The position numbers and the translations under genes are program-made. The notes under the pieces were generated by a model. That model saw nothing but the letters and a program-made list of their open reading frames with translations, searched no databases and was not told the origin of the DNA. A stretch of DNA of 64,000 nt, from NCBI GenBank assembly GCA_910579965.1, contig CAJTWF010000004.1:45958-109957 (forward strand). The letters are read 5' to 3'. Positions 41,299 to 48,781 of this stretch are shown here, piece after piece (position 1 is the stretch's first letter; each line of letters starts with the position of its first letter). The stretch is from an uncultured Oscillospiraceae bacterium (lineage in GTDB: Bacteria; Bacillota; Clostridia; Oscillospirales; Oscillospiraceae).

Positions 41299-42376
41299 GC
41301 TGGGAGAAAATTTGAAAAACCGCCACAGCCGCCGCGCCGCCCCGGTTCTCCAGGCGGAGGCTGCCGCCGTGCTTCCGGCAGAGGAGGCCGCTGGTGTACA
41401 GGCCCATGCCGAAGTGCTCTGCGTTCTCCTCCAGCTTTCCAAAGGGCTTTGGTCCGCTTTGGAGCAGCTGGTCAGGAAAGCCGGGGCCGTCGTCAGCCAC
41501 AGAGAGGGAGAGAAGATCCCCCTGCCGGGTGAGGGAGATGGTCAGGGTCCTCCTGCCGAACCGGGCCCCGTTCCCGATGAGATTTTCCGCCGCGGTCAGG
41601 AAGATCCCGTGGTCAATCACCACCGTCCCCTGGTCCGGCGCGGAGATCTCCGCCTCCAGCCCCGGAGCCAGCAGCCGCGCCGTCTCCTCCAGCTCCGTGC
41701 GCAGAACCGCCCAGGGGACGCCGGCGGGCCGCACCGGCATCTGCTCCAGCCGCTCCACGGCGCTCATGGCCTCCACGTACCGCTCCAGCCGCAGGGTGTA
41801 GCTCTCCAGCCGGTCCAGGGTCTCCGGGGCCGCCGGGTTCTGCCGCAGGAGCCTGACGCTGCCCTTGAGAACGGTGATGGGGTTGCGCAGATCGTGGGCA
41901 AAGGCGGCGTTGAGCCGCCGCCGCTCCTCGGCCTGCCGCCACAGCGCCCTGTTGGAGCGCAGCAGCTCTCCGCGCATGGTCTCAAAGGCCGCGCAGATCT
42001 GGCCCAGCTCGTCCTGGGAGACCTGGGGGATGGAGAAATCCAGATCATTGGCCTGAATGCGGGCCGTCCCCTCTGACAAAATGGAGATGGGCTTTTCCAG
42101 CTTCCAGCGGTAGAAGAGGGCCGCCGCCGCGCTCAGGCCCAGAACGGGGAAGAGCACGGCCCCCGCCATCTGCACAACATCCAGCAGGAGCAGCAGCCGG
42201 CTCTGCTCGGAGGTGGGGGAGGGCAGGGGGGAGGCTCCGTTGGGGCCGATCAGGAAGCCGCCGGCGGGATACCGGGCGGCAATGGTCTCGCAGACGGTCC
42301 ACAGCAGGAGGGTCAGGAGCAGGGAGAGGAGCAGACCGCAGAGGGTCAGCAGGAGGAAGGCCTTTTTCAGCCCCAT
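41294..42376 (-). CDS. Sensor histidine kinase of the MacB-type ABC locus
   Basis: About 360 residues. TM1 (about 4-30) and TM2 (about 70-92) surround a short extracellular loop of about 40 residues. A HAMP-like linker follows (LEKPISILSEGTARIQAND), then H-box FAHDLRNPITVLKGS (His about 165), N-box TAAENLIGNGARFG and G-boxes DDGPGF and GMGLYTSGLL. The start is unclear: ATG 42376 lies 6 bases after the regulator stop; GTG 42391 and GTG 42406 would overlap the regulator. The small sensor suggests that the transporter helps detect the signal. Confidence 0.87.
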   Translation of the reverse strand: MGLKKAFLLLTLCGLLLSLLLTLLLWTVCETIAARYPAGGFLIGPNGASPLPSPTSEQSRLLLLLDVVQMAGAVLFPVLGLSAAAALFYRWKLEKPISILSEGTARIQANDLDFSIPQVSQDELGQICAAFETMRGELLRSNRALWRQAEERRRLNAAFAHDLRNPITVLKGSVRLLRQNPAAPETLDRLESYTLRLERYVEAMSAVERLEQMPVRPAGVPWAVLRTELEETARLLAPGLEAEISAPDQGTVVIDHGIFLTAAENLIGNGARFGRRTLTISLTRQGDLLSLSVADDGPGFPDQLLQSGPKPFGKLEENAEHFGMGLYTSGLLCRKHGGSLRLENRGGAAAVAVFQIFSQP

Positions 42377-42381
42377 GTTTT

Positions 42382-43050
42382 TCAGCCGTTCCACTTGTAG
42401 CCGCACCCCCAGACCGTTTCAATGCAGCTGCGGGACGTGTGGGCGGCCAGCTTGGCGCGGATCTTCCGCACGTGCTCCATCACGGTGTCGCTGCTTCCGC
42501 CGCCGTCGATGCCCCAGACCAGCTCGTAGATCCGCTCCCGGTCAAACACCTGCCCCGCGTGGAGGGAGAGCAGCTCCAGAATATCAAACTCCCGGCGCGA
42601 CAGGGCCACCGCCTGACCGCCGACGGTGACGGTCCGGGCGGAGTAGTCCACCGCGCACTCCCCGAAGAAGCGCACCGCGGCGCGGCTGTGGCGCTGCTCC
42701 CGCCTGAGATGGGCTGCCACCCGGGCCCCCAGCTCGTCCAGGTCAAAGGGCTTGACGATGTAGTCGTCCGCGCCCGCCTGAAACCCGGCGATCTGGTCCG
42801 CTGACTCGATCCGGGCCGTCAGGAACAGGATGGGGCAGGCAACGTGCTCCCGGATGGTCCGGCACACGGTCAGGCCGTCCATGCCCGGCATGTTGATGTC
42901 CAGCAGGATCAGATCCGGCTGCTGTTCGGCCTGGCGGACCGCCTCCTGGCCGCTTCCGGCGGTCAGGACCTGATACTGGGGGGAGAAATAGTCCCGCATC
43001 ATGTCCACAATGCCCCGCTCATCGTCCACGATCAACAATTTCTGCTTCAC
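42382..43050 (-). CDS. OmpR-family response regulator of the MacB-type ABC locus
   Basis: A 222-residue regulator: receiver with IVDDE, phospho-acceptor in ILLDINMPG (Asp about 51) and YIVKPFD; winged helix with LSRREFDILELL and VRKIRAKL..IETVWGCGYKW. The GTG start at 43050 has AGGAGG 8 bases upstream; the longer frame beginning further up lacks homology. The order regulator-kinase-ATPase-permease on one strand marks a self-contained envelope-stress or antibiotic-response module. Confidence 0.93.
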   Translation of the reverse strand: MKQKLLIVDDERGIVDMMRDYFSPQYQVLTAGSGQEAVRQAEQQPDLILLDINMPGMDGLTVCRTIREHVACPILFLTARIESADQIAGFQAGADDYIVKPFDLDELGARVAAHLRREQRHSRAAVRFFGECAVDYSARTVTVGGQAVALSRREFDILELLSLHAGQVFDRERIYELVWGIDGGGSSDTVMEHVRKIRAKLAAHTSRSCIETVWGCGYKWNG

Positions 43051-43105
43051 ACAGGGTCCTCCTTCTGCCGGTCCGGCCGGCGGATTTACCGTATTACCGG
43101 GATAA

Positions 43106-43378
43106 TCAGCTGAAAAATTCCACCTGAAGGCGGGGATTGTCTCTGGCCGCATCCCTCAGGGTGTCCAGCAGGGCTCCGGCGTAATCTCCCAGCGCTGCCT
43201 CCAGGGCCGGTACATGGCGCAGCTCCAGCCTGGTGTCCGCCGTCCGCTCGGTCAGACAGTCGTACAGAGCGTCCAGGTTCCGCCCGTAGTAGTCCGGCAG
43301 GCCCAGGCGGAGAGCCAGATGACTGTGAGCTGCGTCCCGGGTTGTCATGGCCGCGCCGTCGATGATAATGGTATCCAT
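43106..43378 (-). CDS. Barstar-family ribonuclease inhibitor
   Basis: A 90-residue barstar-like protein. The diagnostic stretch LPDYYGRNLDALYDCLTE (about 27-44) matches the barstar helix that plugs the barnase active site. A cytoplasmic location is expected, with no signal peptide. It follows the RNase gene by 3 bases with GGAGAGGAG upstream of its ATG, so it is made together with the RNase and protects the producer. Confidence 0.9.
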   Translation of the reverse strand: MDTIIIDGAAMTTRDAAHSHLALRLGLPDYYGRNLDALYDCLTERTADTRLELRHVPALEAALGDYAGALLDTLRDAARDNPRLQVEFFS

Positions 43379-43381
43379 AGG

Positions 43382-43993
43382 CTACTCCTCTCCATAGAGC
43401 AGGGTAAAGGTCTCGTAGTGGTCCTCGGTGTAGTAGATGAAGCCGTCGTCAGAGAACACCAGCCGCTTGGCCCCGCGGCTGCTGCGGCCGATGGTGTCTA
43501 TGTCGCACTCGTAGTACGTCCGGCCTCCGGCACTGGGCAGAATGCCCTCCCGGTTGCCGAACCTGTCCCCGCCGATGGCGCAGCCGGGGGCCACCTGCTC
43601 CACTGAGCCGCCGGTCCAGCCCAGGTCCCGGGCCTCCGACTTGGTGATGTAGTTGTCCGGCAGATGGCCGTAGCAGTCCAGGTACAGCGCCACATCCTCG
43701 GCGCTGTTGTAGGTGCCGTCCTCCTCCGGCAGATCGTCCCCCTCCGGCTCTGCGGTGTAGAGGGGGCCGTCCTCCTGCCCCGTGTAGCCCGCCGGCTGCG
43801 GGGACTCCTCCGGCGCGCCGGAGGGCCCGCCTTCCCCTGGGAGACCGGGCGCACTCTGGTCCGGGGCGGCAGGGCCGCCTATCAATATCTCTGTTGGACC
43901 GTCCTCGCCGCCCACGATGGCAATCTGGACGCATCCGGTCATAGGCAGGGCCATTGCCGCTGCCAGCAGCAGCGAAATCAGTTTTTGTCTCAT
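43382..43993 (-). CDS. Barnase-like ribonuclease, predicted lipoprotein
   Basis: A 203-residue protein. A signal peptide ends in lipobox LPMTGC (Cys about 21), followed by VGGEDGPTEILIGG and an acidic, Pro/Gly-rich linker (about 40-95). The C-terminal domain (about 95-203) is a guanyl-specific microbial RNase: LPDNYITKSEA, IGGDRFGNREG, RTYYECDID, RGAKRLVFS and YTEDHYETF keep the catalytic Glu, Arg and His of barnase. ATG 43993 was chosen by signal peptide and GGGAGG site. Secreted barnases normally lack a lipid anchor, so surface tethering is unusual. Confidence 0.88.
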   Translation of the reverse strand: MRQKLISLLLAAAMALPMTGCVQIAIVGGEDGPTEILIGGPAAPDQSAPGLPGEGGPSGAPEESPQPAGYTGQEDGPLYTAEPEGDDLPEEDGTYNSAEDVALYLDCYGHLPDNYITKSEARDLGWTGGSVEQVAPGCAIGGDRFGNREGILPSAGGRTYYECDIDTIGRSSRGAKRLVFSDDGFIYYTEDHYETFTLLYGEE

Positions 43994-44039
43994 AATACCT
44001 CCCGCTTCCACGCGCACATGGCGCTGCGATTGTTGAGAC

Positions 44040-44068
44040 ATTCTATCACAAAAGCCCAAATTTCACAA
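44040..44068 (-). promoter_or_regulatory. SigA-type promoter of the barnase-barstar operon
   Basis: On the minus strand TTGTGA (44068-44063) and TAGAAT (44045-44040) with 17-base spacing, about 47 bases ahead of the RNase start. Confidence 0.75.
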
Positions 44069-44136
44069 GACGGAAAGTTTTATGAGGAGGGTCCTGCCGC
44101 TTCTTTGAACCCTTCTTTCCGCGGCGTCCGGCGGAT

Positions 44137-44190
44137 GTAAGAAATCGTAAGAACCTGGGTGGGTGCAATGTAAGATTTTCCTGCTATACT
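44137..44190 (+). promoter_or_regulatory. GTAAGA repeat cluster and -10 upstream of the 783-residue lipoprotein gene
   Basis: GTAAGA occurs at 44137-44142, 44147-44152 and 44170-44175, in one direction, followed by TATACT (44185-44190). No good -35 exists, which fits an activator-dependent promoter. The binding protein is unknown. Confidence 0.5.
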
Positions 44191-44237
44191 GCCCTCCATA
44201 CCGCCGGGTCTGTCCGGCAACAAGGAGGAAATTGACC

Positions 44238-46589
44238 ATGAACCGAAAAAAAGCAACTCCGTGGACCGCCCTGCTTCTGGCGCTGGTCCTGGCTCTGACG
44301 GGCTGCGGCGGAAAACCGGCGGCGCAGAGCGAGGCCCTCTCCGCGCCGGTCTACATACCCCGGAGCTTACCCTGCCCGCTGCCCCTGGAGACCGTCACCG
44401 CCTGCTGCGCCATGGACGGGGCCCTCTACGCGGCGGGCACGATGCCGGAGGAGACGGACGAGGCCGGCAGCTGGGGCTTCTCTGCCAGCTCCTCAGCGGA
44501 CGGGGAGGGGGAGGTGTACTCCAATCTCTCCCGGGGCCGTCCCGCCCTGTTCCGTCTGGACCTGGAGACCGGGGCGGCGGAGGAAGTGGCGGGCTACGCC
44601 CCTGTTCCGGCGGCGGAGGACGGGCGGGCCGTCATCACCGCTCTGGCCTCCGGCGGGGACGGGACCCTCTGGGTTCTGGAGGAGACCCAGGTGGACCGGG
44701 AGATGGACAGCGACATCAACGTAGACGGGGAGACGATCCGCTTCCACGAGAGCGAGACGGCCGCCCGCCGCTGGCGGCGGCTGGACAGCGCCGGCGGGGA
44801 GCGGGAGAGCATGGATGTGGGTGCCCTGACCGGCCATCTGGGGGAGATTGACGGGACCCTGGCGGACCCCTCCGGCCGGCTGTGGGCAGTTGGCAGCGAT
44901 ACCCTCACCGTGCTGGACGGCAGCGGGCAGACCATCTTCTCCCAGAGCGCCCAGGGCCTCACCGGCACGCTGGTGGGGCTGGGCGGCGGAACCGTGGGGG
45001 CGCTGACAGACGCCGGCACGGTGCGCACCGCTGACCTGGAGGCCGGCGCGTGGGGCCCGGAGCTTCCCCTGCCGGGCAGCGCGGGGAAGCTGTACGCCGG
45101 GGAGGGTGAGACCCTCTTCTGCTGCACCGCCGGGGACAGCCTCTACCGCTATATACCCGGCAGCGGGTCAGGGGAGCGGATGCTCAGCTGGTCCGGCGCG
45201 GGGGTGGACCAGAGCGCGGTCCGGGGTCTGGCCCTGCTGCCGGAGGGGCGTGCGGCGGTTCTGCTGGGAGAGCAGGGGGCCTATGAGCTGATGGCGCTCA
45301 CACCGGCCAGCCAGGAGGAGCTGGCCGGCCGCACGGTGCTCACTCTGGCAACCATGGGCCTGAGCAGCGACATCCGGGCCAAGGTCCTGGACTTCAACCG
45401 CACCAGCGCCTCCTGCCGCATTGAGGTCCAGGACTACTCGGAGTTCAATGTGGGCAACGATCCGTCGGCGGGCCTGACCCGGCTGCAAACGGAGCTGGCC
45501 GCCGGCCGGATGCCCGATCTGCTGGATGTGTCCGGCGACATCCCCCTGCGCCAGTACGCCGCCCGGGGTTTGCTGGAGGACCTGTGGCCCTACATCGACG
45601 CGGACCCGGAGCTGAGCCGGGAGGGGCTCATGGACCGGCCTCTGGAGGCGGCCTCCATGGGCGGAAGGCTTTATCAGGTGTTCTCCGGCTTCTCCATGGA
45701 GACGGCGGCGGGGGCGGTCTCCGCGGTGGGGGACCGGATGGGCTGGACCCTGGAGGAGCTGCGGGAGGCCCTGGCCGCCATGCCGGCGGGGTGCGGCGTG
45801 CTGGGGCCCGAGGACACCAGCGCCTCCCTCTTTGAGACCCTGACCGCCCAGAATCTGGACCGGTGGATCGACTGGGAGGCGGGCACGGCGGATTTCACCG
45901 GAGCGGACTTCCTCTCCGTGCTGGACTTCTGCGCATCTCTGCCCCGGGAAGCGGGCGCGGAGGAGGCGGGCGAGGATGCCTACAGCCGGGCGGCCCGGGG
46001 GGAGCAGCTGCTCATTCCGGAGGAGGTGTCCGGCTTCTACACCCCCCAGCTGTGCCGGGCCACCTTCGGCGGGGAGGCCGCCTTTGTGGGCTACCCCTCT
46101 GAGAACGGCTGCGGCAGCAGCTTCCGCGCCAGCGAGGGACTGGCCATGTCCAGCGCCTGCGGCGACAAGGAGGGGGCCTGGTCCTTCCTGCGCCGCCTGC
46201 TGCTGCCCGGCGGCTGTACGGCCTTTGACCAGTTCCCCGTCAACCGGGCCGACTTTGACCAGCTGGCGGACAAGGCTATGTACCCGGAGTATGCCGTGGA
46301 CGAGAACGGAGACCCCATCACCGGCGCGGACGGCAAGCCCCTGATGGCGTTCACGGCTGTGTGGATCATCAACGGACAGGTGTTTATGATGGAGGAGGTG
46401 ACCCAGGCGGACTATGACCGGGTCATGGCCCTCTATGACCGGATTGACAAGCTGGCGGGCCGGGACGAGCGGGCGTGGGGCATTGTCCAGGAGTGCGCGG
46501 CGGACTTCTTCGGCGGCGGCCGGGGGCTGGAGGAGACCGCCCAGGCCATCCAGAGCCGGATGGAGCTGTACCTGAACGAGCTGAAATAG
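44238..46589 (+). CDS. Large solute-binding lipoprotein with N-terminal propeller-like region
   Basis: A 783-residue lipoprotein: signal peptide and lipobox LTGC (Cys about 22). Residues about 30-370 consist of repeated beta units (for example GGDGTLWVLEE, DPSGRLWAVGSD, GGGTVGALTDAG) like a beta-propeller. Residues about 380-783 look like an extracellular family 1 binding protein (TLATMGLSSDIRAKVLDFNR, LQTELAAGRMPDLLDVSG, KEGAWSFLRRLL). No permease or ATPase adjoins it, so it may act as a sensor or use a shared transporter. AAGGAGG precedes the ATG. The ligand is unknown. Confidence 0.82.
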   Translation: MNRKKATPWTALLLALVLALTGCGGKPAAQSEALSAPVYIPRSLPCPLPLETVTACCAMDGALYAAGTMPEETDEAGSWGFSASSSADGEGEVYSNLSRGRPALFRLDLETGAAEEVAGYAPVPAAEDGRAVITALASGGDGTLWVLEETQVDREMDSDINVDGETIRFHESETAARRWRRLDSAGGERESMDVGALTGHLGEIDGTLADPSGRLWAVGSDTLTVLDGSGQTIFSQSAQGLTGTLVGLGGGTVGALTDAGTVRTADLEAGAWGPELPLPGSAGKLYAGEGETLFCCTAGDSLYRYIPGSGSGERMLSWSGAGVDQSAVRGLALLPEGRAAVLLGEQGAYELMALTPASQEELAGRTVLTLATMGLSSDIRAKVLDFNRTSASCRIEVQDYSEFNVGNDPSAGLTRLQTELAAGRMPDLLDVSGDIPLRQYAARGLLEDLWPYIDADPELSREGLMDRPLEAASMGGRLYQVFSGFSMETAAGAVSAVGDRMGWTLEELREALAAMPAGCGVLGPEDTSASLFETLTAQNLDRWIDWEAGTADFTGADFLSVLDFCASLPREAGAEEAGEDAYSRAARGEQLLIPEEVSGFYTPQLCRATFGGEAAFVGYPSENGCGSSFRASEGLAMSSACGDKEGAWSFLRRLLLPGGCTAFDQFPVNRADFDQLADKAMYPEYAVDENGDPITGADGKPLMAFTAVWIINGQVFMMEEVTQADYDRVMALYDRIDKLAGRDERAWGIVQECAADFFGGGRGLEETAQAIQSRMELYLNELK

Positions 46590-46623
46590 AAAGAACCGGG
46601 AAATTTATCCCCCGGTTCCGGAT

Positions 46624-46632
46624 TTCGACAGA
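46624..46632 (-). promoter_or_regulatory. Spo0A box upstream of the spoIIA operon
   Basis: The minus strand reads TCTGTCGAA, which has the TGTCGAA core and 8 of 9 matches to the 0A box TTTGTCGAA. It lies 20 bases upstream of a TATAAT (46652-46657), a placement typical for Spo0A-activated SigA promoters. Confidence 0.7.
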
Positions 46633-46654
46633 AGATATCCGCCGTTCATCTTAT

Positions 46655-46693
46655 AATGACTGCAAGCGAGGCGCTTGCAGTCATTTTTGTTTT
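46655..46693 (+). terminator. Intrinsic terminator overlapping the spoIIA promoter -10
   Basis: A stem of 13-14 bp (46655-46667 with 46673-46685) with a tight loop is followed by TTTGTTTT. TATAAT at 46652-46657 overlaps the left arm. Transcripts arriving from the lipoprotein gene can form the hairpin; transcripts starting about 7 bases after the -10 cannot. Confidence 0.8.
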
Positions 46694-46711
46694 GCACGAA
46701 GGAGACAAGCT

Positions 46712-47017
46712 ATGGAGATGAAGTACAAGGCGGAGAACCGGCAGCTGACCATCACCCTCACCGGCGAGCTGGACCACCACGCGGCCAAGGGGCTGATGGA
46801 GGCCATAGACCGGTGCATGGAGCAGAATCTGCCGGTGAAGACCCTGCTGGATCTGGGCGGGCTGACGTTTATGGACAGCTCCGGCATTGCGGTAGTGCTG
46901 CGGGCCAAGCGGCGCATGGAGGCCCTGGCCGGGGCGCTGGTGGTGGTGAACATCCCCCGTCAGGCGGCCCGAGTGCTGGAGACGGCGGGTCTGGACCGAT
47001 ATGTGGATTTGATTTAG
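46712..47017 (+). CDS. spoIIAA: Anti-sigma F factor antagonist SpoIIAA
   Basis: A 101-residue STAS-domain protein that frees sigma F by binding the anti-sigma factor in the forespore. The phosphorylation site is in TFMDSSGIAVVL (Ser about 57). ATG 46712 follows GAAGGAGA. It is first in the canonical spoIIAA-spoIIAB-sigF operon and lies behind a Spo0A box. Length and motif are standard. Confidence 0.95.
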   Translation: MEMKYKAENRQLTITLTGELDHHAAKGLMEAIDRCMEQNLPVKTLLDLGGLTFMDSSGIAVVLRAKRRMEALAGALVVVNIPRQAARVLETAGLDRYVDLI

Positions 47018-47030
47018 GAGGGAGAGCGCC

Positions 47031-47477
47031 ATGAAAACCAAGAGCACCAATTACATACACCTGGAATTTCTCAGCCGCAGCGCCAACGAGGCCTTTGCCC
47101 GGGGGGCGGCGGCCTGCTTTGCCGCCCAGCTGGACCCCACCCTGGAGGAGCTGGGGGACATCAAAACCGCGGTCAGCGAGGCGGTGACCAACGCCATCGT
47201 CCACGCCTACCCGGACTCCCTGGGGAAGATCGTCATGAGGGCCCGCATCCTGGAGGGGGATGTGCTGGAGATCACCATCCGGGACTGGGGCAGGGGCATC
47301 CCGGACGTGGACAAGGCCCGCCAACCCCTGTACACCACCGGCGGGGAGGAGCGCAGCGGCATGGGCTTCACCATCATGGAGAGCTTCATGGACACGCTGA
47401 CCGTCCGCTCCAGCGAGGGGAAGGGCACCCGGGTCACCATGCGCCGGCGCATCGTGCCCCGCCGGGTAAGCAGGTGA
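47031..47477 (+). CDS. spoIIAB: Anti-sigma F factor / serine kinase SpoIIAB
   Basis: A 148-residue GHKL-fold kinase that holds sigma F inactive and phosphorylates SpoIIAA. The N-box AVSEAVTNAIVHAY (about 46-59), G1 box IRDWGRGIPD and G2 box GMGFTIMESFMD are present. It starts 13 bases after spoIIAA with GGAGGGAG, and its stop overlaps the sigF start (GTGA). Confidence 0.96.
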   Translation: MKTKSTNYIHLEFLSRSANEAFARGAAACFAAQLDPTLEELGDIKTAVSEAVTNAIVHAYPDSLGKIVMRARILEGDVLEITIRDWGRGIPDVDKARQPLYTTGGEERSGMGFTIMESFMDTLTVRSSEGKGTRVTMRRRIVPRRVSR

Positions 47478-48178
47478 CCGCCGGGACCCTGGACCTGCTG
47501 GCCCTGGCCAAGGGCGGAGACGAGGCGGCCGTGGAGCGGGTCCTGGCGGAGAACAGCGGCCTCATCTGGGCGGTGGTGCGCCGGTACTACGGCAGGGGGG
47601 CGGAGCCGGAGGACCTGTACCAGCTGGGGTGCCTGGGGTTCCTCAAGGCGGTGCGGGGCTTTGACGCGGACTACGGCACCCAGTTCTCCACCTACGCCGT
47701 GCCCAAGATCGCCGGGGAGATCCGCCGGTATCTGCGGGACAGCGGCAGCGTGAAGGTGGGCCGCACCCTCAAGGAGCGCTCCAGCGCCATCTACGCCGCC
47801 CGGGAGCGGCTGCGGACCCGGCTGGGCCGGGAGCCGGCGCTCTCGGAGCTCAGCGAGGCCACCGGCCTGACGGCGGAGGAGATCGCGGTGGCGGAGCTGG
47901 CCTCCGCGCCGCCGGACAGCCTCCAGCAGGAGAACGCAGACGGGCTCACCTTGGAGTCCACCCTGGCCTCCCCGATGACGGAGGAGAGCATGGTGGAGCG
48001 CATCGCCCTGCGCGCCGCCATTGACCGGCTGCCGGACAGGGAGCGGCAGACCATTCTCCTGCGATTCTTCAAGGGAATGACCCAGCAGCAGTGCGCCCGC
48101 ATCCTGGGGGTGAGCCAGGTGCAGGTGTCGCGGCTGGAGAAGCGGGCCATTGAGAAGCTGCGCATGGATCTGGCGTAG
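47474..48178 (+). CDS. sigF: RNA polymerase sigma factor SigF, forespore
   Basis: A 234-residue sigma-70-family factor, the first forespore-specific sigma. Region 2 includes EDLYQLGCLGFLKAVRGFD and FSTYAVPKIAGEIRRYLRD; region 3 has LKERSSAIYAARERLR; region 4 has PDRERQTILLRFFKGMTQQQ followed by the recognition helix VSQVQVSRLEKRA. The GTG start is coupled to spoIIAB. A 21-bp hairpin ends the operon; spoVA genes do not follow here. Confidence 0.96.
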   Translation: MTAGTLDLLALAKGGDEAAVERVLAENSGLIWAVVRRYYGRGAEPEDLYQLGCLGFLKAVRGFDADYGTQFSTYAVPKIAGEIRRYLRDSGSVKVGRTLKERSSAIYAARERLRTRLGREPALSELSEATGLTAEEIAVAELASAPPDSLQQENADGLTLESTLASPMTEESMVERIALRAAIDRLPDRERQTILLRFFKGMTQQQCARILGVSQVQVSRLEKRAIEKLRMDLA

Positions 48179-48201
48179 ATAGAGCATCCTTCCTTGAAAA
48201 G

Positions 48202-48251
48202 ATAAACAGGCTTCCGGCAGTCTCGCGTTAGACTGCCGGAAGCCTGTTTAT
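48202..48251. terminator. Long bidirectional hairpin between sigF and the acetyltransferase gene
   Basis: A perfect 21-bp stem (48202-48222 with 48231-48251) with an 8-base loop between convergent genes. On the plus strand the stem ends in GTTTAT; on the minus strand it is followed by CTTTTCAAGG. Confidence 0.88.
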
Positions 48252-48256
48252 GACTT

Positions 48257-48763
48257 CTAAAGCGTATCTTCTTTCCCCTGCTCCGCCGGAGGAGCGGGGG
48301 ACTCTCCCGCCAGAAGCACCCGGGCCGGCTGGCTGACCACGGTAGCGCCCGGGGGCACGTCGGTGCTGACCGCCGCGCCGGCCCCGATTCTGGCCCCGTC
48401 GCCGATCCGGATACCCCCCACCAGCACTGCGCCGGCCCCGATGAGGCAGCCGTCCCCGACGGTGGGAGCCCTGCCGGCCACCTCTCCGATGGTGACATTC
48501 TGGTAGATGCGGCAGTTTGCGCCGATGGAGGCGTACCGGGAGATATAGATCCCGTGGAGGCCGTGGGGCAGGGAGGGGACGCCGGCGATCCGCGCGCCCC
48601 TGCCGATATAGCCGCCCCGCCGGTGGGCCATGCGGTTGAGCAGGAAGGTGAGCACGTCGGAGAGGATCCCCCGTCCCGCCCGGTCCCGCAGCCGGAACAG
48701 CCGCCAGTAGAGGCCCAGATGGTTGCCCAGGGAGTAGTCCATGAGCTTTTCCCGCAGGTTCAT
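48257..48763 (-). CDS. Serine O-acetyltransferase-like hexapeptide-repeat transferase
   Basis: A 168-residue left-handed beta-helix acyltransferase. Hexapeptide repeats run from about residue 50 to 140 (IGRGARIAGVP, ISRYASIGANCRIYQNVTIG, VGDGCLIGAGAVLVGGIRIGDGARIGAGA). The pattern and size resemble short CysE homologues, but the N-terminal helical domain of true serine acetyltransferases is reduced, so the acceptor could also be a sugar. It starts 18 bases after the PLP enzyme gene on the same strand; together they suggest sulfur-amino-acid metabolism. Confidence 0.78.
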   Translation of the reverse strand: MNLREKLMDYSLGNHLGLYWRLFRLRDRAGRGILSDVLTFLLNRMAHRRGGYIGRGARIAGVPSLPHGLHGIYISRYASIGANCRIYQNVTIGEVAGRAPTVGDGCLIGAGAVLVGGIRIGDGARIGAGAAVSTDVPPGATVVSQPARVLLAGESPAPPAEQGKEDTL

Positions 48764-48781
48764 CCCTTGCTCCTTTCCCGA

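Noticed and set aside
43050..43993. Barnase-barstar genes as an intracellular toxin-antitoxin module
   Set aside because: The RNase has a signal peptide and lipobox and so acts outside the cytoplasm; the inhibitor is immunity for the producer.
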